From positions 41,112 through 105,111 of the forward strand of contig NZ_KB906413.1 in NCBI RefSeq assembly GCF_000381345.1: a stretch of 64,000 nucleotides of DNA. Reading direction: 5' to 3'. The stretch is from Deinococcus apachensis DSM 19763. Its GTDB lineage: Bacteria; Deinococcota; Deinococci; Deinococcales; Deinococcaceae. A model generated the notes under the pieces. It did not search any database, was not told the DNA's origin, and saw only the letters and a program-made list of their open reading frames with translations. Of this stretch, positions 11,469 through 24,232 are shown in pieces. Positions within the stretch are counted from its first letter, which is position 1. Every line of letters starts with the position of its first letter. The translations under genes were made by a program, and so were the position numbers.

Positions 11469-12554
11469 ATGGTGCGGCCCATGCCCGGTGACGCGGAGGA
11501 GACCCCGGAATTCCAGTTCCGGCACCGCTCCCTCCTCGTCATCCTGGGGTGCGTGCTGGGGGCGTCCATCGCCACGCTGTGCGTCTCGGGAGCCTGGCTG
11601 TTCACGGCCCTGGACCGGCTGGTGCTGAGCTTCATCGTGGTCAAGAACGCCCTGCTGTTCGTGTGGCTGTGGCGCAGGCCCCGGGCCCTGGTGCGGGTGG
11701 GCGTCATCGAACTGCTGCTGGAGGGGATTGGCGGCGTCGGCAAGCTGTGGCTGGCCCTGATGGTCGAACACACGGCCTACAGCCTGGGGGGCTACTCGTA
11801 CTGGCTGATGCTGAACTACTTCATCGCCGCGCTCGTCTGGCGAGGCCGCGCGGCCCTGTGGGTGTCCCTGGGGTGGTTCGCGGTGCTGCTCACGCTGGGC
11901 GGCCTGTACTGGTTTTCCTCCAGCATTCCCCTGAGCACGAAGCAGCAGTATGGCAACACCCTCCTCCAGCTTTACCTGACGCACGCCACCCTGATCGCGT
12001 TCCTGACCCTCCAGGGCCGGTTGCTGGGGCAGTACCTCGCCGCCATTGTGCGGGCCGAGGGCGCGGCGCGGTTTGCCCATGTGGACGGCCTGACGGGCAC
12101 GGCCAACCGACGGCAACTGGAGGCGTGGCTCCGGGCGCGGCACGAGCACGCCGGGCGAACGGGGGAACCCTGGAGCGTCATCCTGTTCGACCTCGACCAC
12201 TTCAAGGGCGTCAACGACACGTACGGGCACGCGGCGGGCGACCGGGTGCTCCAGGCGACTGCCGCCGCCGTGCGCCAGGCCCTGTGGGAGGGGGACCAGA
12301 TGGGCCGCTGGGGGGGCGAGGAGTTCCTGGTCATCCTGCCCGGAACGGGCCCGGCGGACGCCGTGCGGGTGGCGGAACGTCTCCAGGAGGCGGTGACCGC
12401 GGTGGAGTACCCGGACGTGGGCCGGGTGACCATCAGTTGCGGCGTGGCGCAGCAGGCACAGGGTGAGAGCGTCGAGGCCCTCCTGCACCGGGCAGACGAG
12501 GCCCTGTACGCGGCCAAGCGGGGAGGCCGGGCCCTCGTGGAGGTGGCGTGGTGA
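11469..12554 (+). CDS. Membrane-bound diguanylate cyclase (GGDEF)
   Basis: Makes c-di-GMP from two GTP. The 361 aa have about six N-terminal membrane helices (about 20-190, a 7TM/MASE-like sensor) and a GGDEF domain with the active-site variant GGEEF (282-286), which remains compatible with activity. The residues before it (WEGD) lack the Arg of the RxxD inhibitory I-site, so product feedback is probably absent. The ATG follows TACCCT (11457-11462) by six nt; frame upstream is not used. Confidence 0.9.
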   Translation: MVRPMPGDAEETPEFQFRHRSLLVILGCVLGASIATLCVSGAWLFTALDRLVLSFIVVKNALLFVWLWRRPRALVRVGVIELLLEGIGGVGKLWLALMVEHTAYSLGGYSYWLMLNYFIAALVWRGRAALWVSLGWFAVLLTLGGLYWFSSSIPLSTKQQYGNTLLQLYLTHATLIAFLTLQGRLLGQYLAAIVRAEGAARFAHVDGLTGTANRRQLEAWLRARHEHAGRTGEPWSVILFDLDHFKGVNDTYGHAAGDRVLQATAAAVRQALWEGDQMGRWGGEEFLVILPGTGPADAVRVAERLQEAVTAVEYPDVGRVTISCGVAQQAQGESVEALLHRADEALYAAKRGGRALVEVAW

Positions 12555-12567
12555 GAAGGAGCTTGAC

Positions 12568-13233
12568 TCAGCGCCCTGCGCTGTCCTCCTGCGCCCGCTG
12601 CCACGCCGCGTAGCTCACCCGGTCGAGGGTGAAGGTGTCGCGCGTGCGGGTATACGTGCCCCGGCCCCCCATGCGCCCCACCAGATCGAGGGCGGCGGTG
12701 TCCACGTACATCCGTGCCTCGTCGAGCAGGGCGTCCGCGCGCAGGTGCAACCCCAGCACCTCGCCCAGGATCACGCGGGTTCGGCCGATCAGCACCGTCT
12801 GGACCTCGCGGCATTCCAGGGCGGCGGGGCTGGCGGCCACGCGCGGCACCCGAACGGTGATGCCGGGCGCGAGCGGCACGCCCAGGGTGTCCGGCTCCGC
12901 CATCCCCTGGGGAAAGTCGGTCGCCGTGGCGTTCATCAGGGGCGCGAGGTCCGCGCTGACGAGGCTGACCGTGAACTCGCCCCCGGGGCCGATGTGGAGC
13001 GCAGTGTCCTTGGGCGTGCCGTCCGCCCGGTCACCGGGCCCGAAGGCCACGACCGCCGGGTCCGACCCCATCAGCCCGAAATAGGAGAAGGGGGCGAGGT
13101 TGACGTGCCCGCCCTCGCCCAGCGTGCTGACCCAGGCGATGGGGCGGGGCACGACCACGTTCGTCACGAGCTTGTAGCGGTCGGCGGCACTCAGGGTCGT
13201 GAGGTCAAAGTGTCGAAAGGCAGGAAGGGTCAT
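12568..13233 (-). CDS. Flavin reductase-like (FMN-binding split barrel) protein
   Basis: A 221-aa flavin reductase-like protein. LTTLSAADRYKLVTNVVVPR and PIAWVSTLGEGGHVNLAPFS are the hallmark N-terminal segments of FMN-binding split-barrel flavoproteins. The start at 13233 lies five nt after TACCCT; sequence further upstream in frame is the antisense of xseB and is rejected. Partner enzyme unknown. Confidence 0.88.
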   Translation of the reverse strand: MTLPAFRHFDLTTLSAADRYKLVTNVVVPRPIAWVSTLGEGGHVNLAPFSYFGLMGSDPAVVAFGPGDRADGTPKDTALHIGPGGEFTVSLVSADLAPLMNATATDFPQGMAEPDTLGVPLAPGITVRVPRVAASPAALECREVQTVLIGRTRVILGEVLGLHLRADALLDEARMYVDTAALDLVGRMGGRGTYTRTRDTFTLDRVSYAAWQRAQEDSAGR

Positions 13234-13278
13234 GGCCCAGGGTAGCGGCCCCCACGAGAGGGGCACTATCCTCGGCCT

Positions 13279-13572
13279 GTGCCGGAGAAGTCCACCCCCC
13301 TGAGCTACCGCGAGGCCTACACCCGGCTCTCGCGCATCGCCGCCGAGCTGGAGACGGGGGAGGCCGACCTCGACCGCGTGCTGCCGCTGCTGGAAGAGGC
13401 GCGGGCCGCCTACGCCGCCTGCCGCGAGCGGATTGAGGCGGTGCGCGCGGTGCTGGCGGGCGACTGGGCCGACGCGGAAACGGGCCCCGAGGATGAAGAC
13501 GACGAGGACGAGGTCATGGGAAACGGGGCGCGGGACGCCTCCGGGGACGACCCCTACGCCGACCCATTCTGA
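13279..13572 (+). CDS. xseB: Exodeoxyribonuclease VII small subunit
   Basis: The 97 aa begin PEKSTPLSYREAYTRLSRIA and contain the helical hairpin ELETGEADLDRVLPLLEEAR that characterises XseB, which binds the XseA catalytic subunit to form the single-strand exonuclease. The tail is very acidic (EDEDDEDE). GTG start, six nt after TATCCT (13267-13272). The large-subunit gene is not in the window. Confidence 0.88.
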   Translation: MPEKSTPLSYREAYTRLSRIAAELETGEADLDRVLPLLEEARAAYAACRERIEAVRAVLAGDWADAETGPEDEDDEDEVMGNGARDASGDDPYADPF

Positions 13573-13609
13573 TCTGCCTTTCGGGTGGCTGGGGGCGTAT
13601 CCTCGCCTC

Positions 13610-14242
13610 ATGAGCGATGCTCGTCACTCCACCGCCGCTCCAGCCGAAGGGGCCCGGGTGCCCCGCGTAATCCCCTGGGTCTACCGCCTGGTCGTGTTCG
13701 CCACCACGCTGCCCATCTTTCTGCGCGGCCAGCGCGTCGAGGTGTATGGCCGCGAACATGTCCCGCCGCCCGGCACGCCGCTGATCGTGGCGGGGAACCA
13801 CCGCACGGGCTTCGACCCCTTTCTGATCGCGTACAGCCTGCCGCGCGGCCGCTTCCTGCAATTCATGGCGAAAAAGGAGCTGTTCGTGCCGGTGATCGGG
13901 CCGATCATCCGCGCGGGCGGCTCCTTCCCGGTGGACCGCAGCGCCAACGACCTGGGCGCCGTGCGGACCAGCCTCCGCATCCTGCAATCGGGGGGCACGC
14001 TCGGCATCTTCCCCGAGGGCACCCGCGGCGGCGGCGAGATGCAAGGGGGTGTGGCCCTGCTCGCGCTCAAGGGCAAATCTCCCGTGCTGCCCGTGGGCCT
14101 CAGCCGCCAGGGCAGGCGCTGGATCGTGCGCTTTGGCGAGCCGCTGCCGCCTACCGGGAGCATGAAGGTGTTGACCGCCACCCTCGGCGAACGGCTGACC
14201 GAACTCGCGCGGCCGTTGGGCGAGAAGATCAGCGGGGCCTGA
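13610..14242 (+). CDS. plsC: 1-acyl-sn-glycerol-3-phosphate acyltransferase
   Basis: Acylates lysophosphatidate to phosphatidate in membrane lipid synthesis. The 210 aa carry the PlsC motifs: NHRTGFDPF (HX4D catalytic pair) and FPEGTRGGG (acceptor binding), with an N-terminal hydrophobic helix near 25-40. The ATG is six nt after TATCCT (13598-13603). Length is normal for the short PlsC group. Confidence 0.92.
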   Translation: MSDARHSTAAPAEGARVPRVIPWVYRLVVFATTLPIFLRGQRVEVYGREHVPPPGTPLIVAGNHRTGFDPFLIAYSLPRGRFLQFMAKKELFVPVIGPIIRAGGSFPVDRSANDLGAVRTSLRILQSGGTLGIFPEGTRGGGEMQGGVALLALKGKSPVLPVGLSRQGRRWIVRFGEPLPPTGSMKVLTATLGERLTELARPLGEKISGA

Positions 14243-14277
14243 GCGCCCATCACAGTGCCCCTTCTGCGGGAAGGGCT

Positions 14278-14372
14278 ATAGTGGCGCCGACGGGCGTGGG
14301 GGAAGACCGGCGAAAATCCGGCACTGTCGCGCAACGGTAACTGCTTCTGAAGCGGAAGTCCGAACACCTGCC
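14278..14372 (+). promoter_or_regulatory. Cobalamin riboswitch
   Basis: The leader upstream of the B12 importer has the conserved parts of an AdoCbl riboswitch: GGGGAAGACCGG, AATCCGGCACTGTC, GCGCAACGGTAAC, and the B12 box AAGTCCGAACACCTGCC (14356-14372). A further hairpin (CCCGGCCC...GGGGCCGG) follows near 14376-14407. With bound cobalamin it would reduce expression of btuF-btuC-btuD-ferredoxin. The exact P1 ends are not resolved. Confidence 0.93.
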
Positions 14373-14479
14373 CCGTCCCGGCCCGCGCCGCAAAGGCGGG
14401 GCCGGTGGCCTGACCTCTCGCGGAAAGAGGGACCGCCCGGACAACCCCAGGAGGGTCTACCGCCCGGATGTGTTCACTT

Positions 14480-14507
14480 CCGCCCCCCACCGGGGCGGCT
14501 TTGTTTT
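14480..14507 (+). terminator. Riboswitch-controlled intrinsic terminator
   Basis: A perfect 7-bp stem CCGCCCC (14480-14486) / GGGGCGG (14492-14498) with a five-nt loop is followed by CTTTGTTTT. It lies between the riboswitch and the btuF RBS, so control by premature termination is likely. Confidence 0.85.
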
Positions 14508-14529
14508 CCCTGAGGGCAAGGAGGAACGT

Positions 14530-15399
14530 ATGAAGACCCTTCTGACCCTGACCGCCGTCACCCTCGCCCTGAGCGCCGCCGCAGGTGCGACGAGCTACCC
14601 CCTCACCCTGACGGACGACTTGGGCCGCAAGGTCACCCTCAAGGCTGAGCCGAAGCGCATCATCAGCGTGCTGCCCAGCACGACCGAGACATTGTGCGCC
14701 CTGGGTCTGTGTGACCGCCTCGTCGGGGTGGACGACTACAGCGACTTCCCGCAGCAGGTGACCAAGCTCCCGAAGGTGGGCGGCCTGTACAACCCCAACA
14801 TCGAGGCGATGGTGGCCCTGAAGCCCGACCTCGTGATCGTGAGCAAGTACGGCAAGCTCGTCGAGCCGCTGACGCAGGCGGGCGTGACGGTCCTCGCCAT
14901 CAATCCCGAGACCTATGACGAAGTGTTTTCCAAGACCCTCACGCTGGGCCGGGTCGTGAACCGCGAGGCGCAGGCCAAGGGGCTGGTGCTGAACATGCGC
15001 CGCGACATCGCGCGGGTCGAGATTCTGACGAAGAATGCCGTCCGCAAGCCCACGACCTACCTGGAGATCGACCCCACCCCGTACTCGGTCGGGCCGAACT
15101 CCTTCATGGGGGTGCTGCTCACCAAGGCTGGGGCGCGCAACATCATCCCCGCGAGCATGGGCGACTTCCCCAAGGTGGACCCCGAGTTCATCGTGAAGGC
15201 GAACCCGCAGCTCATGCTGGGTCTGGATGCGAGGGCGGCGGCAGGTCGCCCTGGATGGAATTCCATCCAGGCCGTGAAGACGGGCCGGGCGCTGGAGATT
15301 CCCAAGGAACTGGACACCATTCTGAGCCGTCCCGGGCCGCGTCTGCCGCAGGCGCTGCGAGGGCTGGCGCGGCTCGTCCACCCCGAACTCTTTAAGTAA
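14530..15399 (+). CDS. btuF: Cobalamin ABC transporter substrate-binding protein
   Basis: Binds corrinoid outside the inner membrane and hands it to BtuCD. The 289 aa open with a signal peptide (MKTLLTLTAVTLALSAAAGA) followed by the class III binding-protein signature DDLGRKVTLKAEPKRIISVL and VGVDDYSDFPQQV. No lipobox Cys is present. The ATG has AAGGAGGAA before it. First gene behind the cobalamin riboswitch, which fixes the substrate class. Confidence 0.93.
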   Translation: MKTLLTLTAVTLALSAAAGATSYPLTLTDDLGRKVTLKAEPKRIISVLPSTTETLCALGLCDRLVGVDDYSDFPQQVTKLPKVGGLYNPNIEAMVALKPDLVIVSKYGKLVEPLTQAGVTVLAINPETYDEVFSKTLTLGRVVNREAQAKGLVLNMRRDIARVEILTKNAVRKPTTYLEIDPTPYSVGPNSFMGVLLTKAGARNIIPASMGDFPKVDPEFIVKANPQLMLGLDARAAAGRPGWNSIQAVKTGRALEIPKELDTILSRPGPRLPQALRGLARLVHPELFK

Positions 15400-15410
15400 G
15401 GCGGTGAGCC

Positions 15411-16428
<1,018 letters not shown>

Positions 16429-16436
<8 letters not shown>

Positions 16437-17247
16437 GGAGGTCAGCGGTCAGCCGTCTGCCGTCAGTGTAGACACGCTGGGAGCGCATGATCTCCACGTC
16501 CGGGCCGGGAGTTTCCCGGCGGTGCGGGGGGTCAGCGCCTGCTTTCAGGCCGGGCAGTTCGCCGCCGTGATCGGGCCGAACGGGGCGGGGAAAAGCACCC
16601 TGCTGCGTGCGTTGCTGGGCCTGAACACCCCGGAGACGGGGGAAGTGTGGCTCTCGGGCCGTTCCCTGCGCGGGTGGCCCCGCTCGGAACGGGCGCGGCG
16701 ACTCGCCTACCTGGCGCAGGGGGAAGTCCTGCCCCCCGATGCGCGGGTGCGCGACGTGGTGGCCCTGGGGCGTGGGGCGGGCGAGTGGCGCTGGGGCCTG
16801 ATCCCGACCCGGCCCTGGACTCAGGCCGACGAGGACGCCGTGACGGACGCCTTAACCCGCACCGACACGCTGAGATTTGCGGACCGACGTGTGTCGGAAC
16901 TCTCCGGCGGCGAGCGGCAGCGGGTCAGCCTGGCCCGCGCGCTCGCCGGGCAGCCGCGCTTTCTGCTCCTCGACGAGCCGACGAACCACCTCGACCTCGC
17001 CTACGGGCTGGAGGTGATCCGCCACGCCCGCTGCGAGGCGGCGGGGGGACTGGGCGTGATCGCCGTGCTGCACGACCTGAACCTCGCCGCCCGGGCGGAC
17101 TGGCTGCTGCTGCTGCATGAGGGCCGGGCGCTCGCGCAGGGCACGGCCGAAGAAGTCCTCACCCCGGCGAATCTGCACGCCGCCTACGGCCTGCGCGCCC
17201 GTGTGATGCGGGATGCGGACCGCCTGCTCGTGATCCCGGAGGATTAG
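16429..17247 (+). CDS. btuD: Cobalamin ABC transporter ATP-binding protein
   Basis: The 272-aa ATPase of the importer. Walker A GPNGAGKST (49-57), signature LSGGERQRVSLARAL, Walker B FLLLDEPTNHLDLA and the H-loop VLHDLNLAA are all intact. The N-terminus has about 20 extra residues (VSGQPSAVSVDTLGAH). Start overlaps the end of btuC. Confidence 0.93.
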
Positions 17248-17250
17248 CCG

Positions 17251-17598
17251 ATGCCGCCGAAGTTCTTTTCCACCAGGGGCCACCTCCTCGTCTGCCAGGG
17301 GCCGAGCTGCCAGGCACGGGGCTCGGGCCTGTTGTACCGTGCCCTCTGGAATCACCTCGAACGCTCGGGCCTCGCCTACTACAAGAAGGGCGGCAGCCTG
17401 CGCCTCACGGAAAGTGGCTGCCTGGGCGCGTGCTCCTTCGGCCCGACCCTCTGTGTGTACCGCCAGCGGGAGGGCGGGTTGGAGGAGGGCTGGTACGCGG
17501 CGACCGACTTTCCCCTGGCCTCACGTATCGCGCAGGCAGTGCATGAGGGGATGGAGTTGCCGGAGGACCGGAAGTACGGGCCGGAGGGGGAGGGGTAG
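17251..17598 (+). CDS. Thioredoxin-like [2Fe-2S] ferredoxin
   Basis: A 115-aa protein with Cys15, Cys20 (VCQGPSC), Cys57 and Cys61 (GCLGAC), the C-x4-C...C-x3-C pattern of thioredoxin-fold 2Fe-2S ferredoxins like those of cobalamin operons. It begins three nt after btuD, so it is under the same riboswitch and probably supplies electrons for reductive handling of imported corrinoid; that role is inference. Its 3' half is overlapped on the other strand by the tail of the broken M15 peptidase frame. Confidence 0.88.
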   Translation: MPPKFFSTRGHLLVCQGPSCQARGSGLLYRALWNHLERSGLAYYKKGGSLRLTESGCLGACSFGPTLCVYRQREGGLEEGWYAATDFPLASRIAQAVHEGMELPEDRKYGPEGEG

Positions 17599-18227
17599 CC
17601 CGCCTCAGCCGCACGCCCCGTCAGCTCCGGGCGGTACTCGAAGTGCATGGTGTCGTGGTGGTACCAGCGGCCCCCCCAGACCCAGCCATATCGCTCGAAC
17701 ACGTGAACCAGGGCGGGGGGAAGGCGGTTGCGGGAGCGAATCCCGACCTGCCCCTCCCGGTAGCCCTTCGAGAGCCAGGAGTCGGCGTGGGCCGTGTTGA
17801 GGTCGATGGCGGCGCCCCAGGCGTGCAGGCTCAGGCGGGAGGTTCCGGCAATGTTGCGCCACAGAAGCGCCCCGGCGCTCGGCCGCGCGTAGGGCAGGAG
17901 GGCGGGCTGCCGGGCCAGTTCGGCGGCAACTGCCCGCAGGGACGCGGCGGCCCCGTTCACCCGCGTGACCTACCCCAACCAGTTCACCGCGTCGAGGTGG
18001 GCGGCCGCTTCCCGCGCCGAATCGCCGTACATCTTGCGGAAGAGGGACTCGTACCGCACCCGCGCGGGGACCTTCAATGGACGGCAGGCGGGGTACACCG
18101 TGTCCAGTTCGTAGGAGGCCGGGCCGGTCGAGCCGGGCGGAATACGTGGCCCCCCTCGCCCGCACGAGCCGCCCGGCAGCAGCAGGGCGACGAGGAGAGC
18201 GCAAAGCCTGCGGGAGCTGTCTCCCAT
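17379..18227 (-). pseudogene. M15-family D-Ala-D-Ala carboxypeptidase split by an in-frame TAG
   Basis: Part 1 (18227-17970) has a signal peptide with MGDSSRRLCALLVALLLPG and ends at ...LDAVNWLG; a TAG (complement of 17970-17972) follows, and the same frame continues directly as VTRVNGAAASLRAVAAELAR and on through the M15 core: GTSRLSLHAWGAAIDLN (zinc His and Asp) and HDTMHFEYRPEL (zinc His). Homologues read straight through this junction, so one nonsense mutation explains the split. Family similarity ends near 17620; the frame then runs about 220 nt antisense into the ferredoxin gene, suggesting the native stop was also lost. The start follows TACCCT by six nt. The downstream part could still be made from a GTG at 17960 but would lack the signal peptide. 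Confidence 0.8.
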
Positions 18228-18257
18228 GCCCTCAGGGTACGCCGTATTCTGGCAGCG

Positions 18258-20633
18258 TCAGGAGGCCTGGAGAGCGCGTTTTTCGGCCTTGTCCGCGTAC
18301 ATCCGCAGGTCGCTGAGGCGGACGAGGTCGGCGGTGTCCTGGGTGTCCGCCGGGAAGCAGGCCACGCCCGCGCTCGCGTCCACCCCCTCGAAGCCCGCCG
18401 CCCGCGTCCGGTCCACGGCGCCCCGCACGCGCTCCAGGATGATCGCCGCCTCGGCCGGACCCACGCCCGGCAGCACGACGGCGTACTCGTCGCCGCCCAG
18501 GCGGTGGACCCGGTCCTCCTCGCGCAGGCACTGGCGCAGGGCGCGGGCGAACTCGCGCAGCAGGGTGTCGCCGCGGGCGTGGCCCAGCGTGTCGTTCACC
18601 CGCTTGAGGCCGTCGAGATCGACCGAGAGCACGGCGACCGCCGCGCCCTGGCGGCGCGCCCGGCTGAGTTCCGCCGTGAGGTCAATCTCGAACGCCCGGC
18701 GGTTGCCCAGCCCCGTCAGGATGTCGGTGCGGGCCGCCGTCTCCAGGCTGTGCAGGTGACGCTGCCGTTCCACCCCGGCGGCCAGCGTGCGCGCCGCCGC
18801 CGCGAGCAGGCTGCGCTCGAAAGGAGACCACTCCTCGCAGGGGCCGGTCCGGTAGACCCCCAGCACCCAGGCCTGCTCGGGGAGGCCCAGGGCCACCGGG
18901 AGCAGCGCGGCCCCCCGCAGCCCAGCCTCTGCGCAGGCCGGGAGGGTCGCGGGCAGCTCCGTCGGGGTCAGGAAGACCGCCCGGCCACCCAGAACGCCCG
19001 CGGCCTCGACCTGCCGGGTGGGGAGGTCCCAGGTGGGCAGCGGGAGGTCCCCGTGGGTGGCGAGCGGACGTAGCACGTCCCCCGCGCGCTGCCACAGGAC
19101 GAGCGCCCCCTCACCCAGGGCGCGGTTGACGGCGGCCAGGGCGGTCTGTGCCAGTTCCCGGGCGTCCGCCTGCCCGTCCAGCAGGTGGGAGAGTTCCAGC
19201 AGGGCCTCGGCCTGCTCGCGGGCGCGCACGGCCTCCCGCTGGGCCTGCACCGCCGCCGTCACGTCGTAGCCGGTGCCAACCAGTCCCGCCGGGCGTCCCC
19301 CGGCGTCCTGCAGCGGCCCGTAGTGGGCCTCGAAGACCTGCCCCCTCACCTCCACGTGGGTCGTGAAGCTCTCCCCGGCGAAGGCGCGGTCCAGATTGGT
19401 GAGGACCGCCGCGTCCCCGGCAAAGGCCTCCCGCACCGAGCGGCCGACCAGCCCCGCCGGGATCGCTCCCAGGGCGGCCAGGCCCCGGCCCTCGACGAGG
19501 GTAAAGGTGCCCGACAGGTCCGTCGTCCAGAGGACCACCGGGGCGGCCTCCAGCGCGAGGCGCAGCTTCTCCTGGCTCTCGCGCAGGGCGGCCCGCTGCG
19601 CGCTCTGGCTCAGGCTCTGGCGCACCGCCCGGCTCACAGCGTCCACGAGCTGGCGGTCCCGCGCGGTCCAGGGCCGCTCCTGGTGCAGCCGCAGCAGGGT
19701 CATCATGTAGGTCGCCTCCCCCTCCTGCCCCAGGCACACGCTGACTGCCGAGCGCACCCCGGCAGCGACGAGGTCCGCGTGGCTCCCGGGGTCGCGGGCG
19801 TAGTCGGAGACGAACAGGGGGGTGTCACACCCGGCCGCCTGCCACATCAGGCCGCCCTCCTCCCGCCGCATCTCCCGGGTGGCCTGCCGGGCGAGGTCCG
19901 CCCCCGCCGGGCTGTGCCAGGCGCTGCGCGAGGTGGCGCTATCCCCCCGGATCACCACCAGCCCCCCCCAGTCCACGTCGAGGGCGGCGCCGGTCAGTTC
20001 GACGACGTGTGGCAGCAGCTCCCCCGTCGGCAGGTCGAGGTCGGTGAGGTCGCCGATGCCCTGGAGGAGCCGCGAGAGGTTCAGGGCGTCTTGCAGGCTC
20101 CGGGCCTGCGTCTCCCGGAGCTGGGCCGCGCGGTCCGCCTCCAGCCTCCCCAGCCGCAGTTCCAGCTCGTCGATCACGAGCGCGGCGAAATCCTTCAGGG
20201 CGGCCCGTTCCTGAGCGGAAAAGCTCGCCCGCGGCCGCTCGTCCAGGATGCACAGGGTTCCCAGTGTGTGCCCATCCGGCGTGACGAGCGGCGCCCCCGC
20301 GTAGAAGCGCAGCCCCGGCGCCCCGGTCACGAAGGGGTGGCGCGCGAAGCGGGCGTCGGCGGCCAGGTCGGGCACCACCAGGACGTCCAGGCTGTGCAGG
20401 GCGTGGGTGCAAAAGCTCAGGGAGCGGTCGGTCTGCCGCATATCCAGGCCGAAGCAGGCCTTGAAGAAGGTGTGCTGCGACCCGACCAGCGAGATCAGGG
20501 AAATGGGGACCCCGAACAGCCGCGCGGCCAGCGCCGTGAGCCGGTCGAAGGCCGCCTCGGGCAGCGTGTCCAGCACCGCGTAGCGTTCCAGCGCCGCCAG
20601 CCGTCCCTGTTCCCGAACCGCAGTCGTTTCCAT
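18258..20633 (-). CDS. GAF/PAS-sensor diguanylate cyclase
   Basis: A soluble 791-aa multi-domain cyclase. Order: GAF (about 10-165, with VGSQHTFFKACFGL and RSLSFCTHAL), a second GAF (about 190-340), PAS (about 360-480), a third GAF (about 490-630), then GGDEF (about 635-785) with an active GGDEY near 712-716. The I-site RxxD (REED, five residues before GGDEY) is present, so c-di-GMP feedback inhibition is likely, unlike the other cyclase in the window. The start follows TAAGCT by seven nt. Confidence 0.92.
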   Translation of the reverse strand: METTAVREQGRLAALERYAVLDTLPEAAFDRLTALAARLFGVPISLISLVGSQHTFFKACFGLDMRQTDRSLSFCTHALHSLDVLVVPDLAADARFARHPFVTGAPGLRFYAGAPLVTPDGHTLGTLCILDERPRASFSAQERAALKDFAALVIDELELRLGRLEADRAAQLRETQARSLQDALNLSRLLQGIGDLTDLDLPTGELLPHVVELTGAALDVDWGGLVVIRGDSATSRSAWHSPAGADLARQATREMRREEGGLMWQAAGCDTPLFVSDYARDPGSHADLVAAGVRSAVSVCLGQEGEATYMMTLLRLHQERPWTARDRQLVDAVSRAVRQSLSQSAQRAALRESQEKLRLALEAAPVVLWTTDLSGTFTLVEGRGLAALGAIPAGLVGRSVREAFAGDAAVLTNLDRAFAGESFTTHVEVRGQVFEAHYGPLQDAGGRPAGLVGTGYDVTAAVQAQREAVRAREQAEALLELSHLLDGQADARELAQTALAAVNRALGEGALVLWQRAGDVLRPLATHGDLPLPTWDLPTRQVEAAGVLGGRAVFLTPTELPATLPACAEAGLRGAALLPVALGLPEQAWVLGVYRTGPCEEWSPFERSLLAAAARTLAAGVERQRHLHSLETAARTDILTGLGNRRAFEIDLTAELSRARRQGAAVAVLSVDLDGLKRVNDTLGHARGDTLLREFARALRQCLREEDRVHRLGGDEYAVVLPGVGPAEAAIILERVRGAVDRTRAAGFEGVDASAGVACFPADTQDTADLVRLSDLRMYADKAEKRALQAS

Positions 20634-20731
20634 CCCCGTCAGCTTAGGGAGGAGCGTCTGTCACGGCTCTGACACGCTTTGCCGCGCCAGGAGGTGGAAT
20701 TTTCGGCTTTGTCGGGGCCGGAGCCGCTTGC

Positions 20732-22318
<1,587 letters not shown>

Positions 22319-22415
22319 GCGCCCCATTGTGCCGCACGGGACCGCCATGGCGCGGAGGACGTGCGCGGGAAAAAGTTCATGCGGCAGCACCAGCCCCCCG
22401 CTCAAGGTGTTCTCC

Positions 22416-23195
22416 TCAGGTGCTCTCGAAGCGCAGGTGCCGGACGCTGCGGCCCACGCTGCGAATCTCGCGCAGGGCCTGCATGCCGATCTTCACGTGC
22501 TGAGTGGCAAAGGTCTCGGTCACCCAGCGGTCACTCTCGGTCGTCTTGACCCCCTCGGGCACCATGGGCTGGTCCGAGACCAGGAGCAGCGCCCCGGTGG
22601 GGATGTGGTTGGCAAAGCCAACCGTGAACACGGTCGCGGTCTCCATGTCGATCGCCATGCAGCGGGTCCTGGTCAGGTACTCCTTGAAGGCCGCGTCGTG
22701 CTCCCACACCCGGCGGTTCGTCGTGTAGACGGTGCCCGTCCAGTAGTCGAGCCCCGCGTCCCGGATGCTCGACGAGATCGCCCGCTGGAGGCTGAACGCC
22801 GGGAGCGCCGGAATCTCGGGCGGCAGGTAGTCGTTGGAGGTGCCGTCGCCCCGGATGGCCGCGATGGGCAGGATGAGGTCCCCCACCTTGTTCTTGCGCT
22901 TGAGCCCGCCGCACTTGCCCAGGAACAGGACCGCCTTGGGCTCGACGGCACTCAGCAGGTCCATGATGGTGGCCGCGTTCGCGCTCCCCATCGTGAAGTT
23001 GATCAGGGTGATGCCGTCCGCCGTGATCGTCGGCATGGCCTTGGTCGGGTCGTGGATGCTCCCCCCGGTCAGCTCCGCGAAGATGTCGAGGTAGCCCAGA
23101 AAGTTGGTCAGGAGGATGTAGTCCCCAAACTCGGAGAGCGGCAGGCCGGTGTATCGGGGGAGCCAGTTTTCGACGATCTCCTGTTTGGTTCGCAT
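22416..23195 (-). CDS. AMP nucleosidase (short form)
   Basis: Splits AMP to adenine and ribose 5-phosphate; a nucleoside phosphorylase-fold enzyme. The 259 aa show VLFLGKCGGLKRKNKVGDLI, RCMAIDMETATVFTVGF (the ribose-binding Met-Glu) and LLVSDQPMVPEGVK (catalytic Asp), which are AMP-nucleosidase-like. It lacks the extra N-terminal domain of the E. coli enzyme. Start: ATG at 23195, ten nt after TACCCT of a consensus promoter, with GGCAGG as RBS; the preceding in-frame MSRLTLYW is upstream of the -10 and rejected. Confidence 0.88.
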   Translation of the reverse strand: MRTKQEIVENWLPRYTGLPLSEFGDYILLTNFLGYLDIFAELTGGSIHDPTKAMPTITADGITLINFTMGSANAATIMDLLSAVEPKAVLFLGKCGGLKRKNKVGDLILPIAAIRGDGTSNDYLPPEIPALPAFSLQRAISSSIRDAGLDYWTGTVYTTNRRVWEHDAAFKEYLTRTRCMAIDMETATVFTVGFANHIPTGALLLVSDQPMVPEGVKTTESDRWVTETFATQHVKIGMQALREIRSVGRSVRHLRFEST

Positions 23196-23205
23196 CTGAC
23201 CTGCC

Positions 23206-23234
23206 AGGGTAGGAAGCGGCCAGTACAGTGTCAA
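23206..23234 (-). promoter_or_regulatory. Consensus sigma-A promoter of the AMP nucleosidase gene
   Basis: On the minus strand TTGACA (complement of 23229-23234) and TACCCT (complement of 23206-23211) are exactly 17 nt apart, the same pair and spacing as the tRNA-Thr promoter in this window. Confidence 0.8.
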
Positions 23235-23401
23235 TCGGGACAAGCCTTACCCAGAACGCCGACCGGGCTCAGGGCCTCCAAAAGTTTCGGGCGGACCCGT
23301 CGAGGCCTCACGTACAGGTACGTGGCAAAACGGTCTCTCGACCCTCCGGGCCAAGTCTGACCTCTGCCCTTGGACTCGCCCGGCTTCCCCCCCCCCTCAG
23401 C

Positions 23402-24232
<831 letters not shown>

